Origin: Pseudomonas sp. PB120
Lineage (GTDB): Bacteria > Pseudomonadota > Gammaproteobacteria > Pseudomonadales > Pseudomonadaceae
Reading direction: 5' to 3'
Assembly (NCBI RefSeq): GCF_009761815.1
Contig: NZ_RWIN01000045.1
Location: 1 to 64,000, forward strand
Length of the DNA stretch: 64,000 bases
Shown here: positions 58,179 to 64,000 of the stretch, one piece after another
Layout of the letters: every line of letters begins with the position of its first letter
How positions within the stretch are numbered: position 1 is the stretch's first letter
Program-made: the position numbers and the translations under genes
Notes under the pieces: model-generated
Told to the model about the DNA's origin: nothing
The model's database searches: none
What the model saw: only the letters and a program-made list of their open reading frames with translations

Positions 58179-61100
58179 ATGCCAAAACGTACAGACATTA
58201 AAAGCATCCTGATTCTCGGCGCTGGCCCGATCGTTATCGGCCAGGCTTGCGAATTCGACTACTCCGGCGCCCAGGCCTGCAAAGCCCTGCGCGAAGAGGG
58301 TTACCGCGTCATCCTGGTGAACTCCAACCCAGCGACCATCATGACCGACCCGGACATGGCCGACGCCACCTACATCGAACCGATCAAGTGGCAGACCGTT
58401 GCCAAGATCATCGAGAAAGAGCGTCCGGACGCGCTACTGCCAACCATGGGTGGCCAGACCGCTCTGAACTGCGCACTGGACCTGGAGCGCGAAGGCGTTC
58501 TGGAGAAGTTCGGCGTAGAGATGATCGGCGCCAACGCTGACACCATCGACAAGGCTGAAGACCGTTCGCGCTTCGACAAGGCGATGAAATCCATCGGCCT
58601 GGACTGCCCGCGTTCGGGCATCGCCCACAGCATGGAAGAAGCCAACGCCGTGCTCGAGAAGCTTGGCTTCCCGTGCATCATCCGTCCGTCCTTCACCATG
58701 GGCGGCACCGGTGGCGGTATTGCTTACAACCGTGAAGAGTTCGAAGAAATCTGCGCTCGTGGTCTGGACCTGTCGCCGACCAAAGAGCTGCTGATCGACG
58801 AATCCCTGATCGGCTGGAAAGAGTACGAGATGGAGGTTGTCCGCGATAAGAAGGACAACTGCATCATCGTCTGCTCCATTGAAAACTTTGACCCGATGGG
58901 CGTGCACACCGGTGACTCGATCACCGTTGCGCCGGCACAGACCCTGACGGACAAGGAATACCAGATCATGCGTAACGCCTCTCTGGCGGTACTGCGCGAG
59001 ATCGGCGTGGAAACCGGTGGTTCCAACGTCCAGTTCGGCATCTGCCCGGACACAGGTCGTATGGTGGTCATCGAGATGAACCCGCGGGTATCCCGTTCGT
59101 CGGCCCTGGCCTCGAAAGCTACCGGTTTCCCGATTGCGCGTATCGCTGCCAAGCTGGCGATCGGCTACACCCTTGACGAACTGCAGAACGAAATCACCGG
59201 CGGCGCTACTCCGGCGTCCTTCGAGCCGTCGATCGACTACGTCGTCACCAAGCTGCCACGTTTCGCCTTCGAGAAATTCCCGAAAGCCGACGCCCGCCTG
59301 ACCACTCAAATGAAGTCGGTTGGTGAGGTCATGGCCATCGGCCGGACCTTCCAGGAGTCCCTGCAGAAAGCCCTGCGCGGTCTGGAAGTGGGCGTTTGCG
59401 GTCTGGACGAGAAGCTCGACCTGAGCAACCCGGAAAGCATGAGCATCCTCAAGCGCGAACTGACCGTGCCGGGCGCCGAGCGCATCTGGTACGTGGCTGA
59501 CGCTTTCCGCGCCGGCCTGTCGGTCGAAGACATCTTCGGCATGAACATGATCGATCCGTGGTTCCTGGTGCAGATCGAAGATCTGATCAAGGAAGAAGAG
59601 AAGGTCAAGACCCTGGGTCTGGCCAGCATCGACCGCGACCTGATGTTCAAGCTCAAGCGCAAAGGCTTCTCCGACATGCGTCTGGCCAAGCTGCTGGGCG
59701 TGACCGAGAAGGCTCTGCGTCGCCACCGTCACAAGCTGGAGATCTTCCCGGTCTACAAGCGCGTTGACACCTGCGCGGCCGAGTTCGCCACCGACACCGC
59801 CTACATGTACTCGACTTACGAGGAAGAGTGCGAAGCCGCGCCGTCGGGCCGCGACAAGATCATGATCCTCGGCGGCGGTCCAAACCGTATCGGCCAGGGC
59901 ATCGAGTTCGACTATTGCTGCGTACACGCGGCACTGGCCCTGCGCGAAGACGGTTACGAGACCATCATGGTCAACTGCAACCCGGAAACCGTTTCCACCG
60001 ACTACGACACCTCTGATCGCCTGTACTTCGAACCAGTGACCCTGGAAGACGTGCTGGAAATCTGCCGGGTCGAGAAGCCCAAAGGCGTGATCGTCCAGTA
60101 CGGCGGCCAAACCCCGCTGAAACTGGCTCGCGCCCTTGAAGAGGCCGGCGTGCCGATCATCGGCACCAGCCCTGATGCCATCGACCGTGCCGAAGACCGT
60201 GAGCGTTTCCAGCAAATGGTTGAGCGTCTGAACCTGCGTCAGCCGCCGAATGCTACCGTTCGCAGCGAAGACGAAGCGATTCGTGCCGCTGCCAAGATCG
60301 GTTACCCGCTGGTGGTTCGCCCGTCCTACGTACTGGGCGGTCGCGCGATGGAAATCGTCTACGAAGAAGAAGAGCTCAAGCGCTACCTGCGTGACGCGGT
60401 GAAAGTGTCCAACGACAGCCCGGTGCTGCTTGACCACTTCCTCAACTGCGCCATCGAAATGGACGTGGATGCGGTCTGCGACGGCACCGACGTGGTGATC
60501 GGCGCGATCATGCAGCACATCGAGCAGGCTGGCGTTCACTCCGGTGACTCGGCGTGCTCCCTGCCTCCGTACTCGCTGCCTGTACACATCCAGGACGAGA
60601 TGCGCGAACAGGTCAAGAAAATGGCCCTGGAGCTGGGCGTTGTCGGCCTGATGAACGTTCAGTTGGCGCTGCAAGGCGAAGACATCTACGTCATCGAAGT
60701 CAACCCGCGCGCTTCCCGTACCGTACCGTTCGTGTCGAAGTGCATCGGTGTTTCCCTAGCCATGATCGCGGCTCGCGTGATGGCAGGTAAAACCCTGAAA
60801 GAAATCGGCTTCACCAAGGAAATCATTCCTAACTTCTACAGCGTGAAAGAGGCGGTTTTCCCATTCGCCAAATTCCCTGGTGTGGACCCGATCCTGGGCC
60901 CAGAGATGAAGTCCACCGGTGAAGTGATGGGCGTGGGCGACACCTTCGGCGAAGCGTTCGCCAAGGCTCAGATGGGCGCCAGCGAAGTGCTGCCGACCGG
61001 CGGTACTGCGTTCATCAGCGTGCGTGACGACGACAAGCCACTGGTTGCAGGCGTAGCTCGTGATCTGATCAACTTGGGCTTCGAAGTGGTTGCGACTGCC

Positions 61101-61400
61101 GGTACTGCCAAGCTGATCGAGGCTGCAGGCCTGAAAGTGCGCCGTGTGAACAAGGTGACCGAAGGTCGTCCGCACGTGGTCGACATGATCAAGAATGACG
61201 AAGTCACGCTGATCATCAACACCACCGAAGGTCGTCAGTCGATCGCTGACTCGTACTCTATTCGTCGCAATGCCTTGCAGCACAAAATCTACTGCACCAC
61301 CACGATTGCTGCTGGCGAAGCCATCTGCGAAGCGCTGAAGTTCGGTCCCGAGAAGACCGTACGCCGCTTGCAGGATCTACACGCAGGGTTGAAGGCATGA
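58179..61400 (+). CDS. carB: Carbamoyl-phosphate synthase large subunit
   Basis: A 1073-residue enzyme made of two homologous ATP-grasp halves. [20 protein letters not shown] starts the first half (about residue 10) and [19 protein letters not shown] the second (about 560), with the MGS-like regulatory domain at the C-terminus (about 935-1073). ATG at 58179 gives the P. aeruginosa length; a TTG at 58164 is in frame. It overlaps greA by 4 bp. Confidence 0.97.
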   Translation: MPKRTDIKSILILGAGPIVIGQACEFDYSGAQACKALREEGYRVILVNSNPATIMTDPDMADATYIEPIKWQTVAKIIEKERPDALLPTMGGQTALNCALDLEREGVLEKFGVEMIGANADTIDKAEDRSRFDKAMKSIGLDCPRSGIAHSMEEANAVLEKLGFPCIIRPSFTMGGTGGGIAYNREEFEEICARGLDLSPTKELLIDESLIGWKEYEMEVVRDKKDNCIIVCSIENFDPMGVHTGDSITVAPAQTLTDKEYQIMRNASLAVLREIGVETGGSNVQFGICPDTGRMVVIEMNPRVSRSSALASKATGFPIARIAAKLAIGYTLDELQNEITGGATPASFEPSIDYVVTKLPRFAFEKFPKADARLTTQMKSVGEVMAIGRTFQESLQKALRGLEVGVCGLDEKLDLSNPESMSILKRELTVPGAERIWYVADAFRAGLSVEDIFGMNMIDPWFLVQIEDLIKEEEKVKTLGLASIDRDLMFKLKRKGFSDMRLAKLLGVTEKALRRHRHKLEIFPVYKRVDTCAAEFATDTAYMYSTYEEECEAAPSGRDKIMILGGGPNRIGQGIEFDYCCVHAALALREDGYETIMVNCNPETVSTDYDTSDRLYFEPVTLEDVLEICRVEKPKGVIVQYGGQTPLKLARALEEAGVPIIGTSPDAIDRAEDRERFQQMVERLNLRQPPNATVRSEDEAIRAAAKIGYPLVVRPSYVLGGRAMEIVYEEEELKRYLRDAVKVSNDSPVLLDHFLNCAIEMDVDAVCDGTDVVIGAIMQHIEQAGVHSGDSACSLPPYSLPVHIQDEMREQVKKMALELGVVGLMNVQLALQGEDIYVIEVNPRASRTVPFVSKCIGVSLAMIAARVMAGKTLKEIGFTKEIIPNFYSVKEAVFPFAKFPGVDPILGPEMKSTGEVMGVGDTFGEAFAKAQMGASEVLPTGGTAFISVRDDDKPLVAGVARDLINLGFEVVATAGTAKLIEAAGLKVRRVNKVTEGRPHVVDMIKNDEVTLIINTTEGRQSIADSYSIRRNALQHKIYCTTTIAAGEAICEALKFGPEKTVRRLQDLHAGLKA

Positions 61401-61873
61401 TCAAGTACCCAATGACTGTCCAGGGCGCTAAAGCCCTGGAAGAGGAACACGCTCACCTGACCAAGGTCGTCCGCCCGAAGCTCAGCCAGGACATCGGTAC
61501 GGCCCGCGAACTGGGTGACTTGAAGGAAAACGCCGAATACCACGCTGCTCGCGAGCAGCAAGGTATGGTCGAGGCGCGGATTCGTGACATCGAGGGCCGG
61601 ATTCAGAATCAGGTCATCATCGACGTCACGTCCATCCCTCACACCGGCAAAGTGATTTTCGGCACCACCGTTGAAATCGCCAACGTCGAGACGGATGAGC
61701 GCGTCACTTACCACATCGTGGGTGAGGATGAAGCTGACTTCAAACTCGGCAAGATTTCCGTAGGATCGCCACTGGCCCGTGCTTTGATTGCCAAGGAAGA
61801 GGGTGACGTGGTTGCCGTGAAAACGCCAAGCGGCGTGATCGAGTACGAGATTGTCGAAGTCCGCCACATCTGA
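61397..61873 (+). CDS. greA: Transcription elongation factor GreA
   Basis: A 158-residue cleavage factor. The N-terminal coiled coil includes [16 protein letters not shown], whose Asp and Glu coordinate the catalytic Mg in RNA polymerase; the C-terminal domain has [17 protein letters not shown] and ends [12 protein letters not shown]. Its ATG overlaps the carB stop (ATGA). Confidence 0.97.
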   Translation: MIKYPMTVQGAKALEEEHAHLTKVVRPKLSQDIGTARELGDLKENAEYHAAREQQGMVEARIRDIEGRIQNQVIIDVTSIPHTGKVIFGTTVEIANVETDERVTYHIVGEDEADFKLGKISVGSPLARALIAKEEGDVVAVKTPSGVIEYEIVEVRHI

Positions 61874-61876
61874 AAG

Positions 61877-61908
61877 AAGGCGCCCGCTACGTGCGGGCGC
61901 CTTGCTTT
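61877..61908 (+). terminator. Hairpin after greA overlapping the DUF4149 start region
   Basis: AAGGCGCCCGC (61877-61887) and GCGGGCGCCTT (61893-61903) form a perfect 11-bp stem with loop TACGT, followed by GCTTTGG. It looks like a terminator with a poor T-tract and covers the first codons of the downstream gene. Confidence 0.7.
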
Positions 61909-62306
61909 GGCAGCTGACCCAGATGTTATGGGTGGGTGGCCTGTGGCTGTTACATATCGGTCTGTTGCCGGCGCTGGGCCAGATCGGCCTGGCGCCGCTG
62001 CTGATCGACGAAATTGCAGGCATGATGAATGCGCTGGTGGTGGGTTTCGCCACGGCGTGTGTGATATTCCAGGCTTTGGTGCTGGTTCAGGCCGACGGCC
62101 TTGCCAGTCTATGGCGCGATATTCGTGGGCAACTGCTGTTGATGGCGCTGTATGCGTGTGCGATGTTCTTCGCGATGCGTATGTTTTGGCCGGATGCGGA
62201 GCGTTGGCAGGTGTTCAGTTATCTTGTTCTGGGCTTTTCCGGGCTGGTGCTGGTGATGCAGCCGGTACCGGGGTGGAGCGGCAGGGTGCGCGAAGCACAC
62301 CCTTGA
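61902..62306 (+). CDS. DUF4149 domain-containing membrane protein
   Basis: About 134 residues, four hydrophobic segments. WQLTQMLWVGGLWLLHIGLL is the DUF4149 start signature, and the C-terminal helix ends VLVMQPVPGW. Neighbour of greA and yhbY in Pseudomonas. The start is unclear: TTG at 61902 lies in the greA hairpin, ATG at 61923 would lose 7 residues, and TTG at 61851 would overlap greA. No convincing ribosome-binding site was found for any. Function unknown; inner membrane. Confidence 0.75.
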   Translation: MLWQLTQMLWVGGLWLLHIGLLPALGQIGLAPLLIDEIAGMMNALVVGFATACVIFQALVLVQADGLASLWRDIRGQLLLMALYACAMFFAMRMFWPDAERWQVFSYLVLGFSGLVLVMQPVPGWSGRVREAHP

Positions 62307-62315
62307 CCCTTGCCA

Positions 62316-62624
62316 TCACTTGAAGCGATGGACGTTCGACAGCTGCTTGTTGACGCTGAAGTTCTTGCGGTAAATCAGTGCCATCTTGCCGATGACCTGA
62401 ACCAGGTCCGCTTTGCCGACCTTGCAGAGTTCTGCAATGGACGCCAGGCGTGATTCGCGATCGAGGATGTTGAGCTTGATTTTGATCAGCTCGTGATCCG
62501 CCAAAGCACGTTCAAGTTCGGCTAACACACCTTCAGTCAAACCGTTGTCAGCCACAATCAAAACCGGTTTCAGATGGTGGCCAATGGATTTGTACTGTTT
62601 CTTCTGCTCTTGAGTGAGCGGCAT
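62316..62624 (-). CDS. yhbY: Ribosome assembly RNA-binding protein YhbY
   Basis: A 102-residue CRM-domain protein. GHHLKPVLIVADNGLTEGVL is the core, with ADHELIKIKL following. It binds pre-50S ribosomes. Divergent from rlmE, the conserved arrangement in gammaproteobacteria, with a palindromic -10-like element between. Confidence 0.95.
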   Translation of the reverse strand: MPLTQEQKKQYKSIGHHLKPVLIVADNGLTEGVLAELERALADHELIKIKLNILDRESRLASIAELCKVGKADLVQVIGKMALIYRKNFSVNKQLSNVHRFK

Positions 62625-62649
62625 AATCTGACCCTTTCGTCTGGATTCT

Positions 62650-62670
62650 GTAAAATGGCGGCCATTTTAC
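62650..62670. promoter_or_regulatory. Palindromic divergent promoter core between yhbY and rlmE
   Basis: GTAAAATGGC (62650-62659), G, GCCATTTTAC (62661-62670), a perfect 10-bp inverted repeat. Each strand reads TAAAAT, a -10-like hexamer, so one element may serve both directions. Confidence 0.5.
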
Positions 62671-62725
62671 CCGAGGGCTCGTGGATCCGCCCAACTAATC
62701 ACGACCCTTATCAACGAGGTGCCCA

Positions 62726-63355
62726 ATGGCGCGTTCCAAGACAAGCCTTGGTTGGCTGAAAAGACATGTCAACGATCCCTATGTGAAGCAGGCGCAGAAG
62801 GATGGTTATCGCTCGCGTGCGAGTTACAAGCTTCTGGAGGTCCAGGAGAAATACAAGCTGATCCGTCCGGGTATGAGCGTTGTCGACCTGGGCGCGGCGC
62901 CCGGCGGCTGGTCGCAGGTCACCAGTCGGCTGATCGGTGGTCAGGGACGCCTGATCGCCTCGGACATCCTGGAAATGGACAGCATTCCGGACGTGACTTT
63001 CATCCAGGGTGACTTCACCGAGGACGCAGTGCTCGCTCAGATCCTTGAAGCCGTGGGTAATTCGCAGGTGGACCTTGTGATTTCCGATATGGCCCCCAAT
63101 ATGAGTGGTACGCCTGAAGTGGACATGCCGAAAGCCATGTTTCTATGTGAACTGGCGCTTGATCTGGCGGCTCGGATACTCAAGCCGGGTGGTAATTTCG
63201 TGATCAAGGTGTTTCAGGGTGAAGGGTTTGATGCTTACGTGAAGGACGCCCGTAAAAAATTCGACAAGGTCCAGATGATCAAGCCGGACTCTTCCCGTGG
63301 CAGTTCCCGTGAGCAATACATGCTGGCTTGGGGCTACCGCGGCGGTAATGAGTAA
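62726..63355 (+). CDS. rlmE: 23S rRNA (uridine-2'-O)-methyltransferase RlmE
   Basis: A 209-residue SAM-dependent methyltransferase that modifies U2552 of 23S r[13 protein letters not shown] carries the first catalytic Lys, [14 protein letters not shown] binds [17 protein letters not shown] has the Asp, [12 protein letters not shown] the second Lys, and [11 protein letters not shown] the Glu: a complete K-D-K-E tetrad. It precedes ftsH, as in E. coli. Confidence 0.97.
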   Translation: MARSKTSLGWLKRHVNDPYVKQAQKDGYRSRASYKLLEVQEKYKLIRPGMSVVDLGAAPGGWSQVTSRLIGGQGRLIASDILEMDSIPDVTFIQGDFTEDAVLAQILEAVGNSQVDLVISDMAPNMSGTPEVDMPKAMFLCELALDLAARILKPGGNFVIKVFQGEGFDAYVKDARKKFDKVQMIKPDSSRGSSREQYMLAWGYRGGNE

Positions 63356-63548
63356 AACGAGGTTTTTTGGCGGGGCGATAGGTTTTTAGTATTTCGCCCC
63401 GTGAGCTTTAGCGAATATTGTGTAGAAAGTGTTTCACAAAGGGTTACAGACGGCGCCTGCCAGAGCCGTACGTAATGTAGTAAGTTAGGCCGGTGAATAT
63501 CATGCGAAGCGCGCGCCATTAGCGGAGCTTGCTTCAGAGGGTAGTTAA

Positions 63549-64000
63549 TTGAACGATATGGCAAAGAATCTGATCCTGTGGTTGATCATCGCGGCTGTCC
63601 TGGTGACAGTGATGAACAACTTCTCCAGTCCTAACGAGCCGCAGACCCTCAACTATTCCGACTTCATCCAGCAGGTCAAGGATGGCAAGGTCGAACGCGT
63701 AGCGGTTGACGGCTACGTGATTACCGGCAAACGCAACGATGGCGACAGCTTCAAGACCATTCGTCCGGCAATCCAGGACAACGGTCTGATCGGCGACCTC
63801 GTGGACAACCATGTAGTGGTCGAAGGCAAGCAGCCTGAGCAGCAAAGCATCTGGACTCAACTCCTGGTCGCAAGCTTTCCGATCCTGGTGATCATCGCCG
63901 TCTTCATGTTCTTCATGCGGCAGATGCAGGGCGGTGCGGGCGGCAAGGGCGGGCCGATGAGCTTCGGCAAGAGCAAGGCACGCCTGCTCTCCGAGGATCA
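63549..64000 (+). CDS. ftsH: ATP-dependent zinc metalloprotease FtsH (5' part)
   Basis: The first 150 codons of the membrane protease. MNDMAKNLILWLIIAAVLVT is TM1, the periplasmic domain follows with LNYSDFIQQVKDGKVERVAV, and TM2 is QLLVASFPILVIIAVFMFF. The TTG at 63549 has AGAGGG at 7 bp; ATG at 63558 (MAKNL) lacks a good site at that distance. The AAA and protease domains lie beyond the window edge. Confidence 0.95.
   Translation, partial: MNDMAKNLILWLIIAAVLVTVMNNFSSPNEPQTLNYSDFIQQVKDGKVERVAVDGYVITGKRNDGDSFKTIRPAIQDNGLIGDLVDNHVVVEGKQPEQQSIWTQLLVASFPILVIIAVFMFFMRQMQGGAGGKGGPMSFGKSKARLLSED

Overview
The window is a stretch of Pseudomonas chromosome, most likely from the P. fluorescens group. 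The evidence is a GC-rich base composition, a tmRNA whose tag reads ANDENYGQEFALAA, P. fluorescens-type REP palindromes (GCGAGCAGGCTCGCTCCCAC-like), and core genes that keep Pseudomonas lengths and order (grpE-dnaK-dnaJ-dapB-carA-carB-greA, yhbY/rlmE/ftsH, bamE/fur/recN, smpB/ratA/rnfH). No IS element, prophage, rRNA, tRNA or CRISPR array was seen.

Layout. 1-2.5 kb: end of a GntP-type permease, an RpiR-type regulator and a D-aminoacylase (D-amino-acid derivative use). 2.6-6.8 kb: a VOC protein, an HBM-type chemoreceptor (McpS-like), a histidine phosphatase and a PAP2 phosphatase. 6.9-7.7 kb: a compact module made of a small DUF6124 gene behind a strongly structured leader, bracketed by a near-perfect inverted pair of REP-like sequences. 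7.7-12.4 kb: an ArnT-like glycosyltransferase, a DUF2252 kinase-fold protein and a HipBA toxin-antitoxin pair. 12.5-16.8 kb: a four-gene minus-strand surface-polysaccharide operon (LPS-type kinase, nucleotidyltransferase-like protein, glycosyltransferase, wbpA).

17-25 kb is an accessory region of small transcription units (LysR, 2-hydroxyacid dehydrogenase, MFS, MBL hydrolase, TetR, MFS, atypical SDR, LysR). Its intergenic regions share an 11-bp element, TATCGATYRGT, in four copies, which suggests a common TetR operator. 25.4-35.7 kb is a catabolic island: OprD porin, alpha/beta hydrolase, VOC dioxygenase-like protein, aryl-acid AMP ligase, 4HBT thioesterase, salicylyl-CoA-5-hydroxylase-like flavoprotein, aromatic acid MFS symporter, TetR regulator and maleate isomerase. 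Read together they suggest a CoA-dependent route for a salicylate-like acid, with hydroxylation as the thioester, release, ring opening and conversion of maleate to fumarate. The dioxygenase is not of the cupin type normally used on gentisate. Two promoters in this island share a 15-bp motif.

35.8-46 kb: ssrA (tmRNA), two paralogous small exported proteins, and a complete lactate operon (lldP-lutA-lutB-lutC-dld) under a divergent lldR with a visible LldR palindrome. 46-64 kb: conserved housekeeping genes (smpB, NSS transporter, ratA, rnfH, bamE, fur, recN, grpE with a sigma32-type promoter, dnaK, dnaJ, dapB, carAB with a leader terminator, greA, DUF4149, yhbY, rlmE and the 5' part of ftsH).

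All functional calls come from reading the translated sequence by eye. No database search was possible, so similarity statements are recognition, not computed hits.
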